Source of the DNA: Ichthyophis bannanicus | Lineage: Eukaryota > Chordata > Amphibia > Gymnophiona > Ichthyophiidae | Length of the DNA: 64,000 nt | Direction: 5' to 3' | NCBI GenBank assembly: GCA_033557465.1 | Contig: CM066045.1 | Location: forward strand, 130,159,596 to 130,223,595 | Shown here: in pieces, positions 11,142 to 20,544 of the stretch | Layout: each line of letters begins with the position of its first letter | How positions within the stretch are numbered: position 1 is the first letter of the stretch | Translations under genes and position numbers: made by a program | Notes under the pieces: model-generated | The model's database searches: none | What the model was told of the DNA's origin: nothing | Seen by the model: the letters and a program-made list of their open reading frames with translations, nothing else

Positions 11142-11530
11142 TGATTTATTTATTTTATTTATTTAGAATACATTTGTATACTGCAACTTCCAGCGATCAG
11201 CAGCGGTTTGATTACAGATTGAAAATTGCCAAATCAAGACAGAAATTTCGGAGTATCAATACATTGATTTGAAAGGAAAGCACGGCACACAGTAACAAGG
11301 TCATAGGAGAGGAGTCAGAAATTTACATATGTACATTTTTCCTAACAGAATTCCTGTTGCAAATTGTGACATCTTGTATTCCCCTGGGATTTACATCAAA
11401 TTGTAATAGCACTGGAATAGATGAGTCTTTAGCTTTTTCCTGAACTCATTAAGGTCTTTGGTCGCTCTGAGCTCAGGCGGTAGTTGGTTCCAGAGGGTCG
11501 GGGCAGAGTAAGAGTCTTTGTCTTTTATTC
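11142..11530 (-). mobile_element. L2-like LINE 3' end
   Basis: Read on the minus strand, an 'LWNQLPPELR' type block (from CTCAGGCGGTAGTTGGTTCC) is followed by a 3' UTR ending near CGCTGGAAGTTGCAG and a TAAATAAAATAAATAAA tail. The same tail type is found at 46.6 kb. It is 5'-truncated. Confidence 0.7.
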
Positions 11531-11920
11531 AGCACAAGAGGAAATTAATTTATAGTTTTATTTCTCCATTGTTATTGTACATTCCAAGTTTGGCTTTTGG
11601 GGTTCCCAGTTTAATTATTGACTTCATATTCCTAAATTATGATCCCGTGTTCTGTATTTGATGCTGGGCTGCCTATGTTTTGCATGTTTGACCAAGTTGC
11701 AGTATTCCGTTTGTGTAGTTTCTATGTAGTAGCCCCACTTATTGTTTTTTCCTAGTAGGAGATGTTTTGATTTGATATTTGCAGTGCTACCTTTTGATAA
11801 GTAGGGGTTGATGCATGAGAGTCCTGATAGTGCTGTTTTGATGTGGCAGATTTGCTTTGGGTTCTAAATGAGCAGGGTTTTGTAGTATGTCCTAATGTAC
11901 CTGGCAGTTGGCACTTGAGC
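11531..11920. repeat. unassigned repeat related to the 9.1-9.6 kb hAT interior
   Basis: The block GGTTCTAAATGAGCAGGG, then GTAGTATGTCCTAATGT and GGCAGTTGGCACT, is closely similar to 9520-9575. The same dispersed element is therefore present twice within 3 kb. The copy here is split by the MITE at 11921-12112. Its ends were not found. Confidence 0.55.
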
Positions 11921-12112
11921 AGGGGTCTCCAACTCTGGTCCTGGAGGGCACCAAAGCAGTTAGTTTTTTTGGGATATTCCTAATGAATATGCATGAGAGA
12001 TATTTGCATGCACGGCCCCACTTTATTCAAATTTATCTCATGCATATTCATTAGGGATATCCCAAAAGCCTGACTGATTTGGTGCCCTTCAGGTCCGGAT
12101 TGGAGACCCCTG
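11921..12112. mobile_element. palindromic hAT MITE (192 bp)
   Basis: The ends are a perfect inverted repeat, CAGGGGTCTCCAA and TTGGAGACCCCTG. The inverted similarity continues inward through CATGCATATTCATTAGG-type blocks, so nearly the whole element folds back. Flanking octamers CACTTGAG (11913-11920) and CACTAGAG (12113-12120) differ at one base, giving a hAT-type 8-bp target duplication. Confidence 0.9.
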
Positions 12113-12161
12113 CACTAGAGGATAGCCTTTCTTTATCCTCACTGTACATTCAAATGGTATT

Positions 12162-12285
12162 TAGAGGCATGCTTACTAAAATGAATGCACATTCACAAAT
12201 GTTAACATGCACTAAGAGAAGCAGAACCCATTAATTTCTATGGGTGCAGTTGCACTTAATACACATTAAGTAAACATGTCCTTCA
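12162..12285. mobile_element. small TIR element (TTACTAAA type)
   Basis: TTAGAGGCATGCTTACTAAA on the left opposes TTAAGTAAACATGTCCTTC on the right, an imperfect inverted repeat of about 20 bp. Related ends occur at 40574-40982 and near 9630. No confident target duplication was found. Confidence 0.4.
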
Positions 12286-12353
12286 GTCACTGCTGGGACA
12301 AAAAAGAGGCTTGTAAAGGAGTCCTTTGAAAGCTGCCTAAAATTTTAGATGTG

Positions 12354-12773
12354 TCGCGAGTTCGTCAAAGAATATCGTCTGCCCCGATTGTGGAACATTG
12401 CCTAATGCATAATCATGACTTTGCTGCGTTCCAATGGACGATAATTGATCATGTTCTCCCGGATCCTAGGGGGGAGACCCAACAGCTTTACTCCAACGAC
12501 GCGAACAGAGTTGGATATTTAAATTAAATACGGTGATCCCTTCTGGTCTCAATAAGGAAATTGATTGGGTTAGTCTCTTCTGATGTCACCAATGACGTGG
12601 TGGGATTCCCCTGTTTCAGTGGGGTTTTCCTGTTGTCTGATTGGATGTTCTTTTGCTGAGTGATGGGTGCTACTAGCCAATGATGTAAGTTAATCTCTTT
12701 TGAAATTACCGAGTATATGAGCTTGGTGATCTTTGGCGGTTTAGACGAGTCGATGGAAGCACTTGATACAAGG
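12354..12773 (+). mobile_element. Penelope-like element, C-terminal coding end and 3' UTR
   Basis: The plus-strand translation around 12360-12580 shows 'VEHCLMHNHDF', 'RREQSWIFKLNTVIPSG' and 'LNKEIDW' before a TGA at 12581-12583. This is the end of a PLE protein, whose C-terminal GIY-YIG endonuclease finishes with this W(I/V)xxL...P.GLN pattern. At least one frameshift lies near the G-run at 12470. The 3' UTR runs to the solo-LTR insertion at 12774 and resumes at 14273. Confidence 0.75.
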
Positions 12774-12948
12774 TGTCATGCTGCCGCCCCAGAGGCCATG
12801 GTTGGTATGGGCAGGTCAGATGGACATGAGAGTTTTTTATATATTTTGAATTTGGTCCTTCTGTAAGAGGTCTTGGTAATGTTCCCAGGACCTACCGGGG
12901 GCCAAAGTTCAAGAGAACACACTAGCCAGAATGTAGGGAAAATAAGGC

Positions 12949-12954
12949 TTTATT
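12949..12954 (-). promoter_or_regulatory. poly(A) signal of solo LTR A
   Basis: TTTATT on the plus strand is AATAAA on the minus strand. It lies downstream of the LTR ORF, in the same relative place as the AATAAA of the other two LTRs. Confidence 0.65.
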
Positions 12955-13122
12955 TCCCTTTAAGCACAATGGTTCAAGTTATGGGAGACTACTTCAACAA
13001 ACTGAAAGAAACCTTGCTTCAGGCAACAAAAAGAAAATATATTCACACTTGCTTTGTTTAACTGTTGCTTCACAGTACTTGGCATAAACAAACTTTACAG
13101 GCATTCGCTACTGTTCACTGTT

Positions 13123-14268
13123 TTATGTTTCATGCACAGACCTTAGGCTACCTGCCTGACAGTAGCTACAGTCCATTGGGGTTTCAGGTGGGTCTTCGTT
13201 GAATTCCACCTGCATGGGCTGAGTATCAGACAGCTGTGAATCAGTGTCAGTAAACTCTTGAGGAGTGTACTGAGGTTTCTCATATAACACATTTACTAGC
13301 TTCCAATGTTCAGCATTCAAGTCAGGGCCGCGCCCATGTGAGTGTTTGTTATGGCAGTTACTTCCCCTTGCAGGCTGCCTTATGTTATACAGTCTTTTTA
13401 CCAAGGGCTTGTGCCCTGTTTCACCAACAGTTTGATAGGGAGGATATACTCCAGTATCTTGTGTTTCCTTTCTTCTTAACTTATATTGCTTATCAGAATA
13501 AAAAGGTATTTTACCTTGTTTAGTTGAGTCCCACGGCCTGGTCCTGCTGTAGTTCAGCCTGTCTTGAGCAGCAGGCTTTTCACACTCCAGCTGGCCTTCA
13601 GGCAGAGTCACCACTCCCTCACATTCACACCTTTTAGCATTTGAATAAGGAATATTACCATTTGCAGCAAAGACTTCATCCTGGCTCAGATAATGCTTAC
13701 TGTGTCTTGCGTTTACTGCTGCCGGTTCTTCACACCAAACTCTGGGGTTTATTTCTCCCCTTGTGCCTTTCTTTCCAGTACCTCTCAACCAAGGACTCCT
13801 GGAACTCTGTGGCCTCGGATTCACTATGCCCTCCTGCCAGGAACTCCTTCCTCTCTGGTGCTCTGGACACTCCTTATGGTGCTCTCCTTCTTGGTTCCTT
13901 TCCAGAAGCTCTCTATGGTGTGACTCTCCGTGGTCTGCTTTTCCTTGATAAGCCTCTTCTTGATATGCCTCCTTTTGGTAGGCCTTCCTTGGTATGCCTC
14001 CCCTTGGTCTCTCTCTCCCTCGTCTCTCTCTAACTTGTCCTAGCTCCTCCTTTTCAAGTTCCCAGCCTTTCTTCAGGGGAACTCCCCCTTTTCTCCATTG
14101 GCTGTTAGGTTGCATTACCTCATCAGCTCTGAGGTGCAGTTCTCTGGGCCTTGGAAGGTCACTCCTGCTCCCTCTATTGGGCTCCTCATAATATTGCAGC
14201 TGATGATAAAATCTTTTTTCAGGATTTAAAACCCTTTTTTCTCCATGAATAGGCTCTGCGGTACCACA
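13123..14268 (-). CDS. LTR-encoded ORF, copy A (381 codons plus stop within the LTR)
   Basis: I do not recognise a family. The frame is open from the first LTR codon (TGT; 'CGTAEPIHGE') and continues upstream into flanking PLE sequence only by chance, giving an ATG at 14295. The product is highly charged and Lys/Arg/Glu-rich, with a short repeat of 'EAYQ'-like units in the first half (for example 'AYQKEAYQEEAYQGKAD'). The C-terminus holds 'QPMQVEF' and 'PMDCSYC'. Equivalent motifs occur in the ORFs of the other two LTRs. No signal peptide, membrane segment or known domain is visible. The full-length open frame in a solo LTR is unexpected for neutral DNA. It could be a Pol C-terminal extension or an accessory protein, so expression and start are unknown. 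Confidence 0.6.
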   Translation of the reverse strand, partial: CGTAEPIHGEKRVLNPEKRFYHQLQYYEEPNRGSRSDLPRPRELHLRADEVMQPNSQWRKGGVPLKKGWELEKEELGQVRERRGRERPRGGIPRKAYQKEAYQEEAYQGKADHGESHHRELLERNQEGEHHKECPEHQRGRSSWQEGIVNPRPQSSRSPWLRGTGKKGTRGEINPRVWCEEPAAVNARHSKHYLSQDEVFAANGNIPYSNAKRCECEGVVTLPEGQLECEKPAAQDRLNYSRTRPWDSTKQGKIPFYSDKQYKLRRKETQDTGVYPPYQTVGETGHKPLVKRLYNIRQPARGSNCHNKHSHGRGPDLNAEHWKLVNVLYEKPQYTPQEFTDTDSQLSDTQPMQVEFNEDPPETPMDCSYCQAGSLRSVHET

Positions 14269-14272
14269 AAGG

Positions 14273-14460
14273 AGAGGATCCCGAAACGTGCACATCGTGC
14301 CTTGAGCCTGATCTTTGGATACCGCACTCTTCGATAATAAGTTAAGTCGTTTGGACTGGAGCCTTACCGTTGAGTCAAGTTTTCTTGATGAAGTTTACAT
14401 TTATGAATAAAATGGAGGTTGCCGTCTGGTGGGGTTAGACAGCTATTCTAGCCTCCCTCG
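14273..14460 (+). mobile_element. PLE 3' end resumed after solo LTR
   Basis: Immediately after the AAGG duplication, the sequence ATCCCGAAACGTGCACATCG corresponds to the CCCCGAAACGTGTCACGTCG block of the PLE at 51.2 kb. This half would contain the GAAA side of the hammerhead-like core, while the TGAT side (TTGATACAAGG at 12763-12773) is left of the LTR. Base changes around the cleavage site suggest an inactive copy. Confidence 0.6.
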
Positions 14461-14594
14461 GCATCTTCTGACAAAAAGATAAGGAACTTCTTTATTCTTG
14501 GTTTTGGAAGGGGTTTGTTTGATAATTGTGCATTGTGAGTTGATTTATTACCAGACCTAGGGTGTTTGTGTATAAAATTTTAAATGGGCAGCAT

Positions 14595-14712
14595 ATGAAT
14601 TTCAACATAAAATAAATGACATTTATGCAAATGAGGCCCAATGGGTATGCAAATGAGGGCCCACAATGAGTCTCCACACATGGCCCTGCATCACCCTTGG
14701 GCTGCCTCTGAA
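14595..14712. mobile_element. right-end fragment of the 9076-type hAT family
   Basis: Two ATGCAAATGAGG copies are followed by GAGTCTCCACACATGGCCC and CCCTTGGGCTGCCTCTG. This parallels the right end of the 9076-9760 element. The left end was not located. Confidence 0.5.
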
Positions 14713-15398
14713 TACAGATGTTACGACTCAAGACTTCAAAAGTGAGGTTTCAACATGTCTTTATTTGTCTCTTAGGAGTGCTTAAAAGGGAGCTAGAAAA
14801 CAACCAGAGATACAAATTGGTAGTATCCTGAGATTGGTTACCTCTGAACTTTCTGCTCTAACAGCAAAGACCTCATTTGCCATATTAAGATATTAGAAGC
14901 AAACTTCATCAATGTTCAGTTCTTTAACCCTGTTTTCCAACTATTGCAAATATTTTCACATTTTCCTGCCTCGTGCTAACTTGTCCATGGGGCTGAATAT
15001 TTATGGAGATTGCCACACAAAAATTAGTGGGCGCAGTACATGATGGGGGGCGAGATACCAATGGGTCCTGACCAGAGGAGAGCCTTTGGGACTTAATTTA
15101 ATTTAGTCTTTTATATTCCACCTTTTCCAACTAGTTCAAGGTAGATTATAAGAATAGAATAAATAGAATCCAATAAACATCAAGACTGCATTATCCATAG
15201 TTACTGTACATAGGATCAATAATGAGCATACCTCAACATAATATAACATCAAAAATACTTTGATAAAAAGACATAATCAGTGATAAGTTAGCACACATTT
15301 TATTAATCATCAGCCAAATATTGTCGAAAGAGTATAATTTTCAGAAGATGCCAAAAATGCATATAGTTATGCTAACATCTAAAGTTATACAGTGAAAA
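14713..15398. other. gene-free stretch with a possible L2-like tail
   Basis: No gene was found. TTTATATTCCACCTTTTCC at about 15110-15128 followed by an AAGGTAGATTATAAG block resembles a minus-oriented L2 tail, but it is too degraded to assign firmly. Confidence 0.35.
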
Positions 15399-15399
15399 A

Positions 15400-15782
15400 G
15401 AAACACAGAAAGAAAATTGATGCCTTCAAATTTATGGTGCTGGCGAAGAATACTGTGTATATCATAGACTTCCTAAAGAACAAATCAATCGGAATTAGGG
15501 GAGATCAAACCTAAGCTTTCCTTAGAAGCTCAAATGACGAGACTTCAACTTTAATACTTTGGACACACCATACGAAGAGAGAGATCATTAAAGAAAGACA
15601 TCATGCTTGGCAAGGTTGAAGGTCAACACAGAAGAGGAAGACCATCAATACAATAGCCGCAGCTATGGATATCACTCTATCAACAATTAGTTACCTGACT
15701 AAAAACTAAGCACAATTTAGGGCAACTTTCCACAGGGTTGCCATGAGTCGACATAGACTTGACGGCATTTGGCAACAACAAG
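15400..15782 (+). mobile_element. RTE/BovB-like LINE 3' end
   Basis: Degraded coding blocks match the minus-strand copy at 58.7-59.1 kb: GGTGCTGGCGAAGAATACT, GAGAGAGATCATTAAAGAAA and GACATCATGCTTGGCAAGG. The 3' end contains GCCATGAGTCGACATAGACT, TGACGGCATTTGGCAACAAC and a short CAACAA tail, as in RTE-BovB elements. It has many stops and is dead. Confidence 0.75.
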
Positions 15783-15849
15783 AAGTTCAATTCCTTAGCA
15801 ACCCTAAAACTAAATTTATCTAAAGTGAACTTAAAATGAAAATTTTTAC

Positions 15850-16078
15850 AAGAGGGAGTTGCCAGTGATCACATCAGATAATCTCACTGTACCAAAACAG
15901 TGTGAGAAGGCTGTGGCCAGGTGCAAAAGGAGAAGTATAACCAGTAGAAAGGAGGACATGGCAGTGCCTCGTCTGCAGGGCAATAATGAAACCTCACGTA
16001 GAATTATTGTGTCCATTTCTGGAGGCGATACTATTGAAAGGATATGGATAGGCTAGAGTTGGACCAGAGAAAACTGTA
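15850..16078 (+). mobile_element. degraded CR1-like fragment
   Basis: Across shifted frames the translation resembles the CR1 post-catalytic block ('PKQCEKAVARCKRRSI', 'SRKEDMAVP', 'CPFLEAILLKGYG'). At least two frameshifts separate the pieces. It is a low-confidence fossil. Confidence 0.4.
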
Positions 16079-16379
16079 ACTGTAACTTAGCTAATTCTGT
16101 TGTTTAATTGGGGTAAAATTTGGCTATGGTACTATAATCATACTGAATGTCTTCAAATTAAATGTTTCCTATCCTTGTTGCACTACATTGATGACCTATA
16201 ACTCTGAATTCATTGACTGTTTCTGAACAAAGACTGTCTCCTGCATGTGTCTGTGCAGCGCCACTCACGCCTCTTTGTGCTGTATGATTGTTCATTGTTA
16301 GTACTATTATTATTAATAATACTGTGAAGTTAGCTCCTCTACTAACTCTTCTTCTTACCTCTACATTTCTTCTCTTCTT

Positions 16380-17872
16380 ATGGCTCCACATCACTTTTTC
16401 TTCCTTTTGTTGACATTCCCTAACCTTCTCTCCTCATACCAATATCCTCAATCCCTCCCATCTTTTCACCCTCTCTCTCCCTTTCCCGTTTCTCTCCCAT
16501 CTTGTCTTCCTCCCTTTCCTCTCCTCTTGAACTTCACCTTTTTCTTCCTCTCATTCATCCCTCCCTCTTCTCTCTTAAAAACCGAATCCTTGTTTCCGCC
16601 GTTCTGTCTCCTCTCTGCCTCTACTTTCCCCCTTCTCTCTCCCTATCTTTTGTGCCTTATGGAATGTTCATTCCATATCTAATAAACTCCCCTTTACTCG
16701 TGATCTCTTCATTTCTAACCCTTTTCATCTTTTAGCTCTTACTGAAACCTGGCTCCTCCCTGATGACTCTGCTTCAGTCATTGTCTTCTGTCACAGCGGC
16801 TGCCAATTTTCCCACACTCCTCGTACCACTGGCAGTGATGGTTTTGGATTTCTACTTTCTCCTTCCTGCCAATTCAAACCCCTCCTTTGTCCTCAGTCTC
16901 ACTCTTTTTCCTCCTTTGTAGTCTATTCCATCTGCCTCTTTAATCCCTTACCTCTCCAGATAGCTGCTATTTATAGAACCTCTAATAAGTCCACCTCTAC
17001 TTTGACTCATGGCTTTCCCTATTTCTTGATTCTTCTTCCCCCTCCCTTATTCTTGCTGATTCTAATTTTCATGTTTATAACCCTTATGACCCCTATACCT
17101 CTAAACTCATTTCCCTTGCCTCCTCATTCATCCTCCAACTTTGCTCTTCTGCTCCCACTCATCAGCACAGTCACTGCCTTGACCTTGTTTTCCTCTCTAA
17201 CTCTTTACCCTCTGATTTTCATACCTCAATTCTTCCCTTATCTGATCATCACCTATTTAGCTTTACCCTTCATAACTCCCCACCTTAATCTCGCCCAGGC
17301 TCCTACTACCTTTATAGGAATCTTCATGCTATCGATCCATCAGCTCTTTCCACTGTTGTCTCGTCTCCTCTTTCTTCCACTTTATTTTCTAAATCTGTTG
17401 ATGAGGCTATAGTTTCCTATAATACTGCCCTCTCCTCTACTCTGGATACTCTTGCTCCACCCATCCCATATCCTGTGAGATGCACTATACCTCAGCTCTG
17501 GTTGTCCTCAACTACCTGCTATCTGCGTTCCTATGCTCACTCAGCTGGGTGCATTTGGCTCAAATCCCGCTCCCTTTCTGATGTTCTTCACTTCAGATTC
17601 ATGCTTACCTCCTTCCAATCAGCCTTAGCACTCGCCAAGCAAAACTACTACATCTATCTGACTAGCTCTCTTGCTACTGACCCCCCCATCTCCTCTCTCA
17701 TGAAGATGCTTCCCCCTCCTACCGCTCCTTCCCTTTCTTCCCAAACCCTTACCGACTATTTCCATGACAAAATCCACAAGATTACATTACAATTCTCCAC
17801 TAGATCAGCTATATCCCCTCTTCCCTCTCCTCAATACCAACTTTTAGTTCAATCTTTGTTACCCTTTCATCT
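16380..17872 (+). mobile_element. L2-like LINE 5' half (endonuclease and linker), decayed
   Basis: A pyrimidine-rich lead (16380-16650) is followed in one frame by 'NVHSISNKLPF' and 'FHLLALTETWL', the start of the L2-type APE endonuclease (N, E and TW residues visible). At 17475-17790 the linker before the reverse transcriptase is seen as 'IWLKSRSLSDVLHF', 'FQSALALAKQNYY' and 'LTDYFHDKIHKI'. Frameshifts and stops break the frame. It is truncated at 17872 by a minus-strand CR1. Long Leu/Ser/Pro ORFs here reflect the CT-rich composition. Confidence 0.65.
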
Positions 17873-18268
17873 CATCATGATGGCAGAAAAAGACCACAAG
17901 GCCTATCTAGTTTGCCCTTCCATATCAACTTCCTGGATGTCTTCTCTATTGCAGATTTTGGTATCATCTGCAGAGAGACAAACCTTATCTGCCAGCCTTT
18001 CCACAATATCACTAACAAAGATGTTAAAAAGAATCAGACCAAGGACAGATCCCTGTGGCACACCACTGGTCACCTCCTTCTCCTCAGAATGAGCTCCATT
18101 TACCTGTACCTTTTGTCACCTCCCACTCAACCAATTTCTAACCCAAGCAGTAAATTTAGGGTGCATCCCTAGGGTTCTCAGTTTGTTTATAAGTCACCTG
18201 TGTGGAACGGTGTCAAAGGCTTTACCAAAATCTAAGTACACCACATCTAGCGTTCTCCCACTACTGCC
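17873..18268 (-). mobile_element. CR1 LINE fragment (family B) with internal deletion
   Basis: On the minus strand, reverse transcriptase sequence (the complement of ATCTGCAATAGAG, with 'VPQGSVLG' and 'LFADDTK'-type blocks degraded) is joined directly to the 3' tail TGGTCTTTTTCTGCCATCAT. The middle of the ORF2 C-terminus is missing. It lies next to the L2 5' half in opposite orientation. Confidence 0.75.
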
Positions 18269-18539
18269 TGGAAAGAGTCCCAATGGGACAGCGCCTTTGA
18301 CCAGGCTGTGCTCCATAACCTTTTTGGAGTTTAGGCAGCTCCTACCCTCTAACCCTTCTGTGTTCAGGCTACCGGAGTGCTGGTTTTATCAGACACAGGG
18401 ATCCTACTGCGGTCTGTGGACACAGACTCAATCGCAGCTCCCCGTGAGAGAGTTCCTGTTTTGCTATGTGCTTTCGGTAGCCTGTAGCTGGGGAGTCTCA
18501 TATGTGAGGACTGACTTCCTGCTTGTTCCCAGAGAAAGC
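18269..18539. other. unassigned sequence between CR1 and TIR element
   Basis: There is no recognisable domain or repeat terminus. CATATGTGAGGACTGA at about 18499 resembles CATATGTGAGAACTGA at 19240, so part of this interval may belong to the same dispersed repeat as 18540-19297. Confidence 0.35.
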
Positions 18540-19297
18540 GTAGTTACTCACCTGTAATAGGTGTTCTCCGGAGACAGCAGGAATCAGTCCTCCCGACCCT
18601 CCCTCCTCCCCTTGGAGTTGTTCCTTTAGCATCTTTATTTTTGCCGTCTTTCAGCTATGTCATCTGATTGAGCATGATGGCACCCTTGGGCGGGAAGGGG
18701 ATTATGCATGTGTGGTGGCATCTCCTAAAGGCTTTCTTTGAAAGCTGGGGGGATGTTTCAAACAATCAGAGACACTGCAAACAATCCACAAGTAACAGGG
18801 CCTTCTCCTTCTATGCTCCATCCTTATGGAATGCCCTTCCTCATGAACTTTGGAACTGTTCAAACCACTCTGAGTTCCGAAAGAAGTTAAAAACCCATCT
18901 TTTCCTTGAACATTTCTCCCTTCCACCTTAGCTCATAACCCTTTACACCTTCCTCCCTACTCCTGCAGCACTCAAATTCTATTATACAACCATATGGCTC
19001 CTTGTAAACTCATATGTAAATAGTTGATCTTTGATCTTTTTAATTAGTTCTTCTCGTTACCATATGTATCCATCGTTATCTTGTTCCATGTAAACAGTCG
19101 AAATATACTGCCAAAAATGTTCTATGTAAACCGTCATGACTTGTAGAAAGATGGTATATAAAAATTGTTAAATAAATAAATAAAATAAATAAATAAATAA
19201 ATGTTTCCGCGAGGGCTCCATCGGCACCAGTGTCACCCATATGTGAGAACTGATTCTTACTGTCCCCGGAAAACACCTGTTACAGGTGAGTAACTAC
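18540..19297. mobile_element. TIR element with splice-donor-like ends
   Basis: The ends form an inverted repeat of about 30 bp: GTAGTTACTCACCTGTAATA on the left and TTACAGGTGAGTAACTAC on the right. An L2 3' end (18765-19201) is nested within. No transposase is seen. TA dinucleotides within the palindromic ends could be a 2-bp duplication, but this is not decisive. Both ends contain a perfect consensus 5' splice site (CAG|GTGAGTA) pointing outward. Confidence 0.65.
18765..19201 (+). mobile_element. L2-like LINE 3' end
   Basis: 'NRAFSFYAPSLWNALPHEL' and 'FRKKLKTHLFLEHF' are the C-terminal blocks of L2-type ORF2. The 3' UTR has TGTAAACCGTCATGACTTG, GATGGTATATAAAA and a (TAAA)n tail. It is 5'-truncated and inserted in the TIR element. 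Confidence 0.85.
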
Positions 19298-19389
19298 ACT
19301 ATCCCCACCACTTCTGTTCCTATGTCTGGGTGTTTTCTGAGGTCCTGCTCCTGGTCCTTCCTCTCTTCCATTTAAGCCCTGCTATTCTA

Positions 19390-20527
19390 TAATATTATTT
19401 TTTACATTTAGTGCCACTCCACCTCCCCTTTTTTCCTACCCTGTCCTTCCTGAATAAAATATAGCCCGATATAATTACATCCCAGTCATGGTTTTCTATG
19501 AAATAGGCCTCTGCAAGTGCCACTAAATCCAAGTCAGCCTCTTCCCTTAAATCCTCAACTTTTGGGATCTTATTTCTCATGCTATGGGCATTTACACACA
19601 CCGCTTTCCAGATGTTGCCCTTTTTACCCATTTCTACAGAGATATTCAATGTTTCACTTACCTGGGGGCTTTCTTCACCCATTCCCAATGAATCTAGTTT
19701 AAAGCCCTCGTCACTAGGATAGCCAGTCTGCTGCCTAAGACACTTCAACCCTTCTTGGACAAATGGATACACTCTCTTCTCTGCAGCTCTTGGAACAGCA
19801 TACCATGATCCAGGAAACCAAAGCCAATTGGCGCAAAACACAACAGCGTGCATTATATCTGGCACAGTGAGACAAGAACACATCACACCCATTCTAAAAG
19901 ATCTCCACTGGCTACCAATCAGCTCACGTATCAAATATAAGACAGTCATAAACATAGTCAAAATCAAACAACAGACATCAGATCTCAGCTTACAACCATT
20001 CATACAATCCGACAGAAGCACACGACCAAGGAGGAGGGGCACTTCCAACTGTGTTAACACACCAAAAGTCTTCACCAAGGCCCGCAAGGACACTGCAGAC
20101 CGAGTCCTTTCACTGACTGCACCAGCAATTTGGAACGCCCTCCCAGATGAACTACGATTAACAACTGACATCAAGGACTTTCGGAAGCAGCTCAAGACAA
20201 CCCTCTTCATCGAACACTTCAGGGGCACCACATAAGCTGCTTGCCAGCCAGGACCACAGACCAACCGCCCCCCCCATTCCCCCATGTATATAGTATTGTA
20301 TAGTAGCGCATGCTGTAAATAGCTCAACAAGAATCTACTTCACCCTACTACACACGCACTCACTGTTTCACTGCATGCACACACAAAAATCCATTGTTTG
20401 CTGTGTAGACCTCCATGATTGAAGGAGAAGGCGGCATAGAAATCCTTTTAAATAAATAAATAAAACACTCTCGATGACATCATCCATGCAGCCATGCATT
20501 CATTTCCAGGATATGAGCTTCTCTGCC
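19390..20527 (-). mobile_element. CR1 LINE 5'/endonuclease segment, inverted relative to the adjacent CR1
   Basis: The minus-strand frame reads 'VNAHSMRNKIPKVEDL', 'DLVALAEAYF' and 'HDWDVIISGY', the beginning of the CR1 APE endonuclease (N, E and conserved GY region), preceded by ORF1-side or linker sequence. The segment contains an L2 3' end insertion (about 19830-20466). It abuts at about 20528 a plus-strand CR1 reverse transcriptase of the same family. Together they look like one insertion with an inverted 5' part. Confidence 0.75.
19830..20466 (+). mobile_element. L2-like LINE 3' end with intact C-terminal frame
   Basis: A frame from 19828 encodes 135 aa with 'ITPILKDLHWLPISSRIKYK', 'TAPAIWNALPDELR' and 'FRKQLKTTLFIEHF', typical of the L2 ORF2 C-terminus. 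The 3' UTR ends GATTGAAGGAGAAGGCGGCA, then ATAGAAATCC and TTTTAAATAAATAAATAAA. This tail is nearly the same as that of the CORE-SINE at 51549. It is inserted into the inverted CR1 segment. Confidence 0.85.
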
Positions 20528-20544
20528 TCAGCCTTTACCCTCAA

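Larger units (their letters stand above)
12774..14268 (-). mobile_element. solo LTR of a Gypsy-type element, with internal ORF
   Basis: The 1,495-bp segment begins TGTGGTACCGCAGAGCC and ends CATGACA on the minus strand, so it has TG...CA ends. It is flanked by a perfect 4-bp duplication AAGG (12770-12773 and 14269-14272). It lies inside a PLE 3' end. No gag or pol flanks it, so it is a solo LTR left by LTR-LTR recombination. It is structurally homologous to the LTRs at 25846 and 37259: an ORF from the first base, then a poly(A) signal. Confidence 0.9.

Noticed and set aside
16380..17412. Leu/Pro/Ser-rich hydrophobic ORFs that look like membrane proteins
   Set aside because: They arise from CT-rich sequence, and the L2 endonuclease reads in a different frame across the same interval.
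19395..20330. 311-aa minus-strand ORF as a single gene
   Set aside because: It is a chimera: its first two thirds are the antisense of an inserted L2 3' end and its last third is CR1 endonuclease.
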